Assembly: GCA_022509025.1 (NCBI GenBank)
Contig: JAFLUB010000031.1
Span: 1 to 34,531 of the forward strand
Reading direction: 5' to 3'
Length of the DNA: 34,531 bases
Source of the DNA: Oscillospiraceae bacterium
GTDB lineage: Bacteria; Bacillota; Clostridia; UBA1381
Every line of letters starts with the position of its first letter. Positions within the stretch are counted from its first letter, which is position 1. Positions 15,175 through 23,370 of the stretch are shown piece after piece. The notes under the pieces are model-generated. The model ran no database searches. It saw nothing but the letters and a program-made list of their open reading frames with translations, and had not been told where the DNA came from. The translations under genes were made by a program, and so were the position numbers.

Positions 15175-17292
15175 TTATTCAGCCTCTGCAGGTGTTTCTG
15201 TTTCAGCAACTTCCTCTGCGTCAGCCGCTTCAGCCGCTTCTTCTGCAGGTGTTTCAGCAGCAGGAGCTTCAGCCGCTTCTTCCTCAGCAGGCTCAATCTC
15301 TATTACCTCTTCAACCTCAACTTCAGGATCGGTTGAGTATACAAGAGCTTCCTCTTTCATAGGCTCAGCCGGGATTTCCTCCTCAACTTCCTCAACCTTT
15401 TCCGGTACAGGAATGAGGGCACGGATTGAAAGGCTTATCTTCTTATCCTCCCAGTTAAGGTCTGTAACCTTAGCTTCTACCTCTTCACCGATTGTAAGCA
15501 CGTCCTCCGGCTTTGTTATTCTTCTGTCCGCAATCTGCGAAATGTGAATAAGTCCGTCTACGTTAGGCATGATTTCAGCAAATGCGCCGAAAGGCATCAT
15601 GCGCACAATCTTACACTTTATAACATCGCCAAGATTTATCTTTGACTGAGCGATTACCCACGGGTTATCCTCTGTCTTCTTATATCCAAGCGAAATCTTC
15701 TTTGTTTCAGCATTTATATCCTTGATATACACGTCAAGAACGTCGCCTTCCTTAACAACCTCTGACGGATGCTTAATCTTATTCCACGAAAGCTCGCTGA
15801 TATGAACAAGACCGTCTACTCCGCCGATATCGACAAAAGCACCGAATGAAGTGAGCGACTTTACAGTTCCCTGATATCTCTTTCCTACTTCCGCGTCTGC
15901 CCAGAACTTTTCTTCTCTTGCTTTTCTTTCAGCTTCAATAAGAACTCTTACTGAACCGATAACGCGCTTTCTTCTGTCGTCAATTTCAATAATTTTGTAG
16001 GTAACGGTTGTTCCCACAAGGCTCTGAAGGTCCTGTACAAATCTGCCCGATGCCTGACGCGCGGGAATAAATACCTGTGAACCATCAGTAAGAGCGATAA
16101 CGCCGCCCTTAACGGCCTTAATGATTTTTCCTTCCAAAATTTTTTCTTCTTCATAAGCCGCTTTGATTTTGTTCCAGCTTTCCATAGCTACCAATTTCTT
16201 TCTTGATAAAACTACTTTTCCCTCACCATCATTTACGCCGACAACGTAAACCTTGATTGTATCGCCTTCTTTTACAACATCAGACGGCTTAAGTGACGGG
16301 TCATCCGTAAGCTGGTCAGCCGCAAGCTGTCCGTTATACTTGAAACCGCCAAGATCGACAATTACCTCGTTGGCGCGAACCTCCACGACAGTACCATCAA
16401 TAATGTCCCCGTTGTTTAGAGTCTTGCTCTCATACTGTTCAAACAGTTCAGCAAAATTCTCTTCGTTTTTTACATTTTCACTCATAGCCTTTACTACCTC
16501 CTCGATAATACTGCCCGGTGTTGATGCTCCGGCAGTAATACCTATTTTATTATATGTTTTTTTTTGAGGTAAATCCTCAAATGTTTCGATATGGTAGGTT
16601 ACAGGACAGTTCCTTTTAGAAATTTCAAAAAGCTTCCTTGTATTCGAGCTTTCCATCCCCCCGATTACAATCATCATGTCTGAATTTCTTGAAAGTTCAT
16701 CTGCCTCTTTTTGCCTATCCTTCGTCGCACTACATATTGTATCAAAAATCAGGGTACTTTTGCAAGTTTTTTTTATATTTTGTACGATTTCAACAAAAAA
16801 TTCTCTATTAATTGTAGTTTGTGCTACAACGCAAAGGTCTTTTTCCCTAAGTTTATCGTCAAATTCATAGTCAAGAGCGTTTATTATAAGCGCTTCATTA
16901 CCGCACCAGCCGTTTATTCCGATTACCTCAGGATGATTCCTGTCGCCTACAATCACTATCTGATACCCCTTTTTATGATGCTCCGACACAATCTTATGTA
17001 TCTTCGACACAAAAGGACAGGTAAGATCTATATAGTCCCTCCCCTGAAGCTCTTTATATACATTTTCTCCGACACCGTGCGCACGTATTACCACCGTCAT
17101 ATCCCGCGGTATTTCCTCTACTTTTGTATATGACTTAACGCCTTTTTCCTCTAAATCCTCTATAACCTGACGGTTATGAATAAGATGACCGAGGGTGGCG
17201 AGTTTCTTTTTTTTCTCTGTTTCATCGTACACGCTGTCCACGGCGCGCTTAACACCATAGCAGAATCCCGCTGTCTTAGCTACTTTTATCAT
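15175..17292 (-). CDS. ispH: Fusion of IspH (HMBPP reductase) and ribosomal protein S1
   Basis: Residues 1 to about 285 are 4-hydroxy-3-methylbut-2-enyl diphosphate reductase, the last MEP-pathway enzyme. Three cluster cysteines are present, in GFCYGV (Cys11), DLTCPFV and DTICSAT, with RAHGVG. The rest carries four S1 RNA-binding domains: GDIIDGTVVEVRANEVIVDL, LEGKIIKAVKGGV, YQGTVKSLTSFGAFVDIGG and VIKCKIVRMMPFGAFAEI. A Glu/Ala-rich acidic tail of about 70 residues follows. The 705-residue fusion is a known clostridial arrangement, and its S1 half likely serves as RpsA. GAGGTGA sits before ATG 17292. It closes the operon behind cmk and plsC, where cmk-plsC-ispH/rpsA is a recurrent order. Confidence 0.95.
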   Translation of the reverse strand: MIKVAKTAGFCYGVKRAVDSVYDETEKKKKLATLGHLIHNRQVIEDLEEKGVKSYTKVEEIPRDMTVVIRAHGVGENVYKELQGRDYIDLTCPFVSKIHKIVSEHHKKGYQIVIVGDRNHPEVIGINGWCGNEALIINALDYEFDDKLREKDLCVVAQTTINREFFVEIVQNIKKTCKSTLIFDTICSATKDRQKEADELSRNSDMMIVIGGMESSNTRKLFEISKRNCPVTYHIETFEDLPQKKTYNKIGITAGASTPGSIIEEVVKAMSENVKNEENFAELFEQYESKTLNNGDIIDGTVVEVRANEVIVDLGGFKYNGQLAADQLTDDPSLKPSDVVKEGDTIKVYVVGVNDGEGKVVLSRKKLVAMESWNKIKAAYEEEKILEGKIIKAVKGGVIALTDGSQVFIPARQASGRFVQDLQSLVGTTVTYKIIEIDDRRKRVIGSVRVLIEAERKAREEKFWADAEVGKRYQGTVKSLTSFGAFVDIGGVDGLVHISELSWNKIKHPSEVVKEGDVLDVYIKDINAETKKISLGYKKTEDNPWVIAQSKINLGDVIKCKIVRMMPFGAFAEIMPNVDGLIHISQIADRRITKPEDVLTIGEEVEAKVTDLNWEDKKISLSIRALIPVPEKVEEVEEEIPAEPMKEEALVYSTDPEVEVEEVIEIEPAEEEAAEAPAAETPAEEAAEAADAEEVAETETPAEAE

Positions 17293-17305
17293 TTTAATCA
17301 CCTCA

Positions 17306-17875
17306 TTATTCAAGAGATCGTATGCTTTCCAGAATTTCATCAGCTCTTAGCTGCGTCTCTTCCGGAGTAAGCTTAACTCCGAAGTCAAGATAAATCGGTG
17401 TTCCGTACGTTACAGTTATCTTTCCCATCCACTTATATTTGCCGGATATGCAGACAGGAACAACAGGAACCTTCGCGCGGTGCGCTATCATAGCAACACC
17501 CGGCTTAGCTTTTACTTTTCTTCCGTCTTTTATTCGATGTCCCTCAGGAAACATAAGCATTGTTTTATTTTCAGAAAGAATTCTGAGCGAAGCTTTTATA
17601 GCGCCTATATCCCCTTTTCCGCGATGTACCGGAAACGCGCCCAATGATTTAATCAGCGCGCCGAAAACAGGGTTTTTAAAAAGCTCCTCCTTGGCCATAA
17701 ACGACAGTTTCCTTTTACACGTAACAGCAGCTATGACCGGATCCCAGTTACTTCTATGGTTAAACGCGGTTATAAGCCCGCCTTCTTCCGGAACGTTTTC
17801 GTATCCGACGCGCTTTACACGGAATACGAACAGCATCGCAAAACGTACTATAACACGTATTATATTATACAACAT
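17306..17875 (-). CDS. plsC: 1-acyl-sn-glycerol-3-phosphate acyltransferase
   Basis: It adds the second acyl chain to lysophosphatidic acid at the inner face of the membrane. The 189-residue protein has a hydrophobic N-terminus, the NHRSNWD motif (39-45, the NHx4D catalytic pair) and FPEGHR, the glycerophosphate-binding motif. It overlaps the end of cmk by 11 bases and is followed 13 bases later by ispH-rpsA, so all three are probably co-translated or coupled. Confidence 0.94.
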   Translation of the reverse strand: MLYNIIRVIVRFAMLFVFRVKRVGYENVPEEGGLITAFNHRSNWDPVIAAVTCKRKLSFMAKEELFKNPVFGALIKSLGAFPVHRGKGDIGAIKASLRILSENKTMLMFPEGHRIKDGRKVKAKPGVAMIAHRAKVPVVPVCISGKYKWMGKITVTYGTPIYLDFGVKLTPEETQLRADEILESIRSLE

Positions 17876-18536
17876 TTATTATAAGCTCCTTTATTTTTTC
17901 TACAACCTCGTCAAAACAAAGTTCCGTTGTGTCCAAAAGCACTGCATCTTCCGCTTTCTTTAAGGGAGAAACCTCTCTTTCAGAGTCATTTTTATCACGG
18001 TATGCAATATCGCTCTTTATCTTTTCAAAATCGCACTCAATGCCCTTCCGGCACAGTTCATCATAGCGCCTTTTTGCTCTTGCCTCTATTGACGCTGTGA
18101 GGAATATCTTAACCTGCGCGTCAGGCAGAACATGAGAACATATATCACGTCCGTCCATAATCACATTTGCGCTTTTTGCCATCTCACGCTGCATATCAAC
18201 GAGCTTCACGCGCACCTCCGGAATGACCGCAACATCCGACGCTCCAACAGACACATCCTCTTCACGTATACGTTCCGAAACGTCAAGTCCGTTAAGATAC
18301 ACACGCTGTCCGTCTCCTGTATTCCGCATATCTATCTTTATTCCGTCAAGACCTGCTATGAGCGTTGGAACATCATTTTTGATATCAATACCGTTTTCTA
18401 TCGCAAAAAGCGCGACGCATCGATACATTGCACCGGTATCAATATATGTGTATCCCAAATCCTTCGCTACAGTCTTTGAAACCGAGCTTTTTCCCGCGCC
18501 CGCAGGTCCGTCTACCGCTACTGAAATATAATTCAT
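17865..18536 (-). CDS. cmk: Cytidylate kinase
   Basis: It phosphorylates CMP and dCMP. The 223-residue protein carries the P-loop GPAGAGKSS (10-18), a YIDTGAMYRC segment, VIMDGRDICSHVLPDA and an RRYDELCRKG lid region. ATG 18536 gives the family N-terminus MNYISVAVDGPAGAG. Longer frames read into the family A repeat and begin with repeat-encoded residues. The ribosome-binding site is weak (ATGGATA) and lies in the right stem of that repeat, so cmk translation is a candidate for structural control. Confidence 0.96.
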   Translation of the reverse strand: MNYISVAVDGPAGAGKSSVSKTVAKDLGYTYIDTGAMYRCVALFAIENGIDIKNDVPTLIAGLDGIKIDMRNTGDGQRVYLNGLDVSERIREEDVSVGASDVAVIPEVRVKLVDMQREMAKSANVIMDGRDICSHVLPDAQVKIFLTASIEARAKRRYDELCRKGIECDFEKIKSDIAYRDKNDSEREVSPLKKAEDAVLLDTTELCFDEVVEKIKELIINVV

Positions 18537-18720
18537 GTTAATATCCATAGCCTTTCTGCCCACAAAGGTAATATAACGAAAAATCTTTAACACTCATATC
18601 GTGGGCAGATAAGGCGTTAAATGGATAATATGCCCATGTGCCTGTTTTCGAAGCTTGCGAGAAAGTACCCGCACGGGCAATTAAATCTAAATAACGTGGT
18701 TTATCACGTTATTTCTCCTC
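18537..18720 (-). repeat. Family A structured element, copy 4 (upstream of cmk)
   Basis: This 184-bp copy lies between aroH and cmk. The left hairpin is AAATAACGTG with CACGTTATTT, a compensated variant of the GATTAACGTG stem in other copies; its first arm contains the aroH stop. The right stem pairs TATCCAT with ATGGATA (7 bp perfect, plus-strand arms near 18621-18630 and 18539-18548), then the conserved TCTGCCCAC/GTGGGCAGA stem. The GTG frame (18707 to 18687) is only six codons. It is the most diverged copy in the loop of the right hairpin. Confidence 0.83.
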
Positions 18721-19077
18721 TGCCAAATCAGGTCTCAGAACTTTGGCGCCGCGTAAATATACGTGATTTATCTCCTCTTTAGTCTTATCCGTATTGATAT
18801 GTATCATAATGCGTATGCATTTCTCCAGACTGCCGTCAATATCAGGCGCTGCCATATCAAGAAGCGGAACAAACGTAAGTCCGAATTCTCTCGCTGCCGC
18901 AGCTGGAAAAACCGCAGTCAGGTCGGAGGTCATTGTGAATATGATTGAAATCGCATCTGCGCGCTTCAAATCGTTTTTTTCTTCAATTTCCGCGATAAGC
19001 TCCAAAGTCGCTTCGATAATCGCATCTCTTGTGTTTTCCGCCGCCGTTGTGGCGCCGCGTATTGCTCTTACTGCCAT
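18709..19077 (-). CDS. aroH: Chorismate mutase, AroH type
   Basis: It converts chorismate to prephenate for phenylalanine and tyrosine synthesis. The 122-residue protein is a typical single-domain AroH trimer subunit: VRAIRGATT with Arg7, IFTMTSDL, FVPLLDMAAPDIDGSL, IMIHIN and HVYLRGAKVLRPDL. The start follows AAAGGG at a rather long distance. It is sandwiched between two intercistronic repeat elements, B upstream and A downstream, and has no other aromatic gene nearby. Confidence 0.95.
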   Translation of the reverse strand: MAVRAIRGATTAAENTRDAIIEATLELIAEIEEKNDLKRADAISIIFTMTSDLTAVFPAAAAREFGLTFVPLLDMAAPDIDGSLEKCIRIMIHINTDKTKEEINHVYLRGAKVLRPDLAEEK

Positions 19078-19119
19078 TGTATTTTTTCCCTTTCGTTAAG
19101 TTTTATAATTTCTTATAGC

Positions 19120-19287
19120 GCACTCAGAAACTTGCCGAGACAAGGCAAAAGGAACGCAGACGTATACTGATACTTCAAGTTCCGTTTGACCCGGTTGCAT
19201 GGGCGAGCAGCAAGCGATAGCTTGCGACCAGCCGAAGTAAACACAATTTAGTTATAAATTGTGTGGTCGGCAAGTTTATGAGCGTGC
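19120..19287 (-). repeat. Family B mosaic palindrome, copy 3 (hutP to aroH)
   Basis: Terminal arms of about 20 bases (19120-19138 with 19267-19287) match apart from a few mismatches and abut the hutP stop. Inside lie module X (19151-19183), module Y inverted relative to copy 2 (19190-19232), and a perfect ACACAATTT/AAATTGTGT hairpin near 19240-19263. The order and orientation of the modules differ from copy 2, which is the main evidence that these are mosaics. Confidence 0.75.
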
Positions 19288-19697
19288 TATACTGCTCGAT
19301 GTCCCATTCCTATCGCGATATCATTCAAATTAAGTATTCCAATCGCAAAGAATACACAAACGCTTATATGCGAATCGTATCTTGCTATACCTATCTTACC
19401 TCCAAGGTTCAGTCCGACGCATTTATTGATTATCTGCTCAATCGCCTCATGCGCGGCTCCTGCTACCGCGCCTTCCTCAGCGTGAGTAGAACCGATTACA
19501 TTCTCACGTCTCGCCGCAACCACAGCTCTTTCCAAAATTTTCGGAACCGCGCTATTGAACTCGCTTCCGAAATCTATCGCAACCGAGCGTATACCTTTTT
19601 TCAGATTTTCAGATTTAAGGCGCGTTTCATCTTCTCTTGAATCAGTAATAGCGATTTCAATCGCCGCTTTACAGACTTCTCTGCTGCCTACATCCAT
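19287..19697 (-). CDS. HutP-family protein
   Basis: The 136-residue protein matches the HutP family, whose Bacillus member is an RNA-binding antiterminator controlled by histidine and Mg2+. Recognisable parts are ENVIGSTHAEEGAVAGAAHEA, IGIARYDSHISVCVFF and the C-terminal GMGHRAV, which aligns with the metal-binding His end of HutP. Clostridia often carry such a protein with no hut operon. No histidine-use gene is in this window, so its RNA target and ligand are unknown. GGAGG lies before the ATG. It follows the flavoprotein gene by 15 bases. Confidence 0.78.
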   Translation of the reverse strand: MDVGSREVCKAAIEIAITDSREDETRLKSENLKKGIRSVAIDFGSEFNSAVPKILERAVVAARRENVIGSTHAEEGAVAGAAHEAIEQIINKCVGLNLGGKIGIARYDSHISVCVFFAIGILNLNDIAIGMGHRAV

Positions 19698-19712
19698 AAC
19701 TACACCTCCATA

Positions 19713-20954
19713 CTACATATAACTACTAACACTATCCGCCGCGCTGTCTCCTGCTAAATACCCGGTAGAAAACGCTGCCTGAAGATTAAATCCGCCCGTG
19801 TAACCGTCAACATCTATGACCTCACCCGCAAAGTATAGCCCCTTTACAAGCTTTGATTCCATCGTTGACGGATTAATCTCACTAACCTTTACGCCGCCGG
19901 AGGTTACAATCGCCTCCTCTACCGGTCTTACGCCTACCGCTGTGAGCGGAAAATGCTTCAAAAGCTTTACAATCGTACTTCTCTCTTCTCTTGTAATCTC
20001 ATTAACCGCCTTATGCGCGTCTATTCCGCTGAGCTTTATAATAACCGGTATAAGCGCCTTTGGCAGAAGATCGTCAAGACCGTTTATAAGATGCTTTTTA
20101 TTGTATTTCTCAAAATCACGTATTACTCTCGCGGTAAGCTGTTCATCGTCAAGAGCGCTTTTTAAATCAATTTCAATTCTATACTTTTCCTTGCCTATAT
20201 TCCTTAAGTATGCCGACATAGAAAGAACAACAGGGCCTGAAATTCCAAAATGCGTAAAAAGCATTTCACCGAAATCCGAATATACTTTTTTATTTTTTTC
20301 GTTATATGCTGTTATCCTGATATTACGGAGCGACAGCCCCATTATATCCTTTACCCATTTTTCCTCTGTTATTACCGGTATAAGCGACGCTTTCGGCTCT
20401 ATTATCGTGTGTCCCGCCTGTGCGGCAAATTTATATCCGTCTCCCGTTGAGCCGGTTCCGGGATATGATTTTCCGCCTGTGCAGACTATAACAGCGTCAG
20501 CGTAAATATCTCCCCTGTCGGTTTTTACGCCTGAAACCCGACCGTCTTTTATCATAAGCGATTTCACATTGGCATGTTTCAGGCTGACATTTTCCTTCAG
20601 GGCATATTTCCCGAGGGCTTTCACAACGTCCTGCGCTCTGTCGCTTACCGGAAAAACACGTCCGCCGCGCTCCACCTTTGTTTTTACTCCGTTTTCCTCT
20701 ATGAGGTCAATTATATCATAATTTGTAAACGTATACAATGCCGAATAGAGAAATTTTGCATTTCCCGGATATGACGCGATTAAATCCTCAATATCTGCAG
20801 AGTTTGTTATGTTACACCGCCCCTTGCCGGTTATGCGAAGCTTCTTCCCTATCACATCGTTTTTTTCAACAAGCACTACCTTATCCGTTTTCTTTGCTGC
20901 TGTTCCCGCGGCTATAAGTCCTGCCGCGCCCGCGCCTATTACTAAAACCGTCAT
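19713..20954 (-). CDS. HI0933/BaiN-family FAD-dependent oxidoreductase
   Basis: This 413-residue flavoprotein belongs to the HI0933 (YhiN/BaiN) family. It has an N-terminal dinucleotide fold GAGAAG (7-12), VVLVEKNDVIGKKLRITGKGRCNITN, a middle insertion domain and the C-terminal TGGFNLQAAFSTGYLAGD that closes the FAD site. In some gut clostridia related proteins act in bile-acid 7-dehydroxylation, but most members have no known reaction and nothing here points to bile acids. ATG 20954 overlaps the preceding stop by four bases (ATGA). Confidence 0.85.
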   Translation of the reverse strand: MTVLVIGAGAAGLIAAGTAAKKTDKVVLVEKNDVIGKKLRITGKGRCNITNSADIEDLIASYPGNAKFLYSALYTFTNYDIIDLIEENGVKTKVERGGRVFPVSDRAQDVVKALGKYALKENVSLKHANVKSLMIKDGRVSGVKTDRGDIYADAVIVCTGGKSYPGTGSTGDGYKFAAQAGHTIIEPKASLIPVITEEKWVKDIMGLSLRNIRITAYNEKNKKVYSDFGEMLFTHFGISGPVVLSMSAYLRNIGKEKYRIEIDLKSALDDEQLTARVIRDFEKYNKKHLINGLDDLLPKALIPVIIKLSGIDAHKAVNEITREERSTIVKLLKHFPLTAVGVRPVEEAIVTSGGVKVSEINPSTMESKLVKGLYFAGEVIDVDGYTGGFNLQAAFSTGYLAGDSAADSVSSYM

Positions 20955-22555
20955 TCCTTCACACTCCATGTTTCAACCATACGGAACTGCCTTGCTGCCG
21001 ACGGCGGCGCGGCGCTCTTTATCTTAGAGCTTGATAAAACATATCCTTTTCTGAAAAAGAGCGGTGTAAACGGCATATCATCAATTACCATATTTCCATA
21101 TTGCCTGAACAGCTCTTTAAGCTGTTCTTCATCTCTCGTCATTCCTATTTGCCCTGAAAGAGTGTCAAGAGCTGTATTCTGATACGAAAAATAGTTGTTC
21201 TCCGCCGCTATAAGAGGATATAAATCAAGATTTGCGCCTACCTCTATCTCTCCAATCATTATGTCAAATTTCTTTGAATTTACTTTCTCTATATATTTAT
21301 CATAAGGTACGGCATCAATCTCTGTTTCTATACCGAAACTCTCAAGGCTTTTTGCTACGGCGGTTGCTATACCTAACTTTTCCGCGCTGTCGCTATTAGT
21401 CAGTATCTGAAATTTTAAATATTGCTTTGTTCCGTTTACGGTTCTTGTATATTGTCCTTTCTCATTAATACCCCAACCGTCGTTTCCAAGAAAATCAGTA
21501 GCCAGCATCTCATCCGGCTTGAACCTCGTGTTTGTATCATAATAAAACAATGACGTCGGATTTATCGGAATATCACAGGCTACACCTCTTGAATATATAG
21601 TTGAATTGACTATTGCTTCTTTATCGATAAGCTCAGAGATTCCTCTTCTTGTCTGCGCTCCCCATAGCGCTTCATTTCGCAGGTTATAGCCGACAAAAGT
21701 AAGTTTATTTGTAATGTATTCGTTGTTTTTTGCGCTTCCTCTTGGAGTATATTCAGACAAATCAACTGTTTCTCCGGTCATGAGATCAATCTCACTTGCT
21801 TCAAACATCGTTTCATATTTCCCCAAGTCCGGCACAATGTACGCATACAAGCTGTCAATAAGTGCTTTGCCGTTATGATAATTATCAAATGCCCTGAATG
21901 CTATTCTTTCCGCATTCATCTGTGTTTCAAAACGAAACGCTCCTGTGCCGTTAGGAATAAATTGCGCATTCATACTCATATCGGTACGGGTGGGCACAAT
22001 AGGGAATGTGAGCAGTGAAACAAACTCCGGCACGGCATATCTGAGAACAATCCGCAAAGTATGGTCATCTATAGCCCTACAGTCCTCAACCGCCAAAAGA
22101 TTGTTTGTATACATCGTTATTCCCGACCGTATCTGACGGATTGTATACTCCGCGTCATACGCTGTGAAATAAGAGCCATCATGCCATAGCACATTGTCTT
22201 TCATCGCTATGTCTATAGTCCTGCCGTCCGGTGATATTGTATAGTCTGCGGCAAGAACCGGCACCGGCATATAGTATTCATTTACGTCAAATAAAGGCTC
22301 GTACACAAACTGCATACATTCCTTAACAGTTTCAGCATGAGTGAGAAGCGGATTGAATGTGTCAAAATCAAACAAGCCTACGCTTATACTGTTTGAAACA
22401 ACATCATCAGTTTTATTCTCCACCGCTATCGGCGTGTCATTTTCAGTGTTACTGCTCATTCTGTCTTTTATCTTATCTACAGCATCACAGCCTGACAGGG
22501 ACACTAAAAGTCCCATTATTATAATATATAGTATTACATTTTTTATCCTGTTCAT
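20951..22555 (-). CDS. Solute-binding lipoprotein of the peptide/nickel ABC family
   Basis: The 534-residue protein starts with a lipoprotein signal: basic MNRIKN, a hydrophobic core, and lipobox LSGC with Cys23. It then follows the family 5 substrate-binding pattern: DTFNPLLTHAETVKECMQFVYEPLF, YTISPDGRTIDIAMKDNVLWHDG, AYDAEYTIRQI and GTGAFRFE. Such proteins deliver oligopeptides or similar solutes to an ABC permease from the outer membrane face. No permease or ATPase gene is adjacent, so it must share a transporter encoded elsewhere or act as a sensor. ATG 22555 is chosen for the GGAG six bases before it. It sits inside a DNA-repair and housekeeping operon. Confidence 0.88.
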   Translation of the reverse strand: MNRIKNVILYIIIMGLLVSLSGCDAVDKIKDRMSSNTENDTPIAVENKTDDVVSNSISVGLFDFDTFNPLLTHAETVKECMQFVYEPLFDVNEYYMPVPVLAADYTISPDGRTIDIAMKDNVLWHDGSYFTAYDAEYTIRQIRSGITMYTNNLLAVEDCRAIDDHTLRIVLRYAVPEFVSLLTFPIVPTRTDMSMNAQFIPNGTGAFRFETQMNAERIAFRAFDNYHNGKALIDSLYAYIVPDLGKYETMFEASEIDLMTGETVDLSEYTPRGSAKNNEYITNKLTFVGYNLRNEALWGAQTRRGISELIDKEAIVNSTIYSRGVACDIPINPTSLFYYDTNTRFKPDEMLATDFLGNDGWGINEKGQYTRTVNGTKQYLKFQILTNSDSAEKLGIATAVAKSLESFGIETEIDAVPYDKYIEKVNSKKFDIMIGEIEVGANLDLYPLIAAENNYFSYQNTALDTLSGQIGMTRDEEQLKELFRQYGNMVIDDMPFTPLFFRKGYVLSSSKIKSAAPPSAARQFRMVETWSVKE

Positions 22556-22569
22556 TTTTTTCTCCATAT

Positions 22570-23370
22570 TTATATAAGTTCAATAAACGCGCCGAGATTT
22601 CCTCGTTTTCCGTTTGTTTTTCTATGCGAAAACAATAAGTCACTGTTGCAGTACGTACAAATTCCGCAATCAGAAATATTATCATGCGGTATGCCGCTTT
22701 CTGTAAGCTGTTTTACAATACACTTCTGCATATTAACATGATACTTTTCTCCATACTTTACCGCGCTGTCACATCCGAATTCGTCCATAAAAATACCTGC
22801 AACATCATCACCAACCTCAAAATGACATTCCTGAATAGACGGACCTATCGCGGCAAGGATATCCGAGGGGTCACTTCCATAGTCTTTTTTCATTTTTTCA
22901 GCCGTTTTCTGTCCGATACGCTTTACCGTGCCTTTCCAGCCGGAATGCGCCAGAGCTATAACCCCACGTTTTTTATCCAGAAAAAACAAAGGCACACAGT
23001 CCGCAAACAGCGTTACAAGAGGGATGCCCTTTTTATCTGTTATAAGCGCATCCACGCTTTCAAATTTGTTTTCGTACATGATACCGTTACCTATATCCTC
23101 TTCTGTAACTGTATGGATTACATCCTCATGCACCTGCTTTGACAGTACAAGTCTTTTATAATCCATTCCGAGTGTATCCGCGATTATTTTGTAATTACGA
23201 AGTACATTTTCACGCGTATCATCACAGTGAAAGCGCAAGTTCATAGAAGAATAACAGCCTTCACTGACCCCTCCCTCTCTTGTGGAAAAGCCGTGTTTTA
23301 CAAGCCCCGTTTCTTCAAATGCGGGTATTGTATAATATGAAACACCGTTCTTTCTGTTAAGTTTAAACAT
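22570..23370 (-). CDS. pgeF: Peptidoglycan-editing/laccase-domain protein (PgeF/YlmD)
   Basis: The 266-residue protein is a DUF152 member. The metal site residues are seen in LSKQVHEDV (His), FADCVPLFF (Cys) and ALAHSGWKGT (His). Family members have been described as purine nucleosidases or phosphorylases and, in E. coli, as remover of mis-incorporated serine from cell-wall precursors. The start overlaps the uvrC stop by one base, and GGAGG lies within the end of uvrC. Confidence 0.9.
   Translation of the reverse strand: MFKLNRKNGVSYYTIPAFEETGLVKHGFSTREGGVSEGCYSSMNLRFHCDDTRENVLRNYKIIADTLGMDYKRLVLSKQVHEDVIHTVTEEDIGNGIMYENKFESVDALITDKKGIPLVTLFADCVPLFFLDKKRGVIALAHSGWKGTVKRIGQKTAEKMKKDYGSDPSDILAAIGPSIQECHFEVGDDVAGIFMDEFGCDSAVKYGEKYHVNMQKCIVKQLTESGIPHDNISDCGICTYCNSDLLFSHRKTNGKRGNLGAFIELI

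Noticed and set aside
15077-15547. Plus-strand Ser/Ala-rich open frame of 156 residues
   Set aside because: It is the antisense shadow of the Glu/Ala-rich tail and last S1 domain of the ispH-rpsA gene, with low-complexity composition and no ribosome-binding site.
19713-20954. Assignment of the flavoprotein as a bile-acid dehydroxylation enzyme
   Set aside because: The HI0933 family is broad and no other bai gene is in the window; only the family call is supported.
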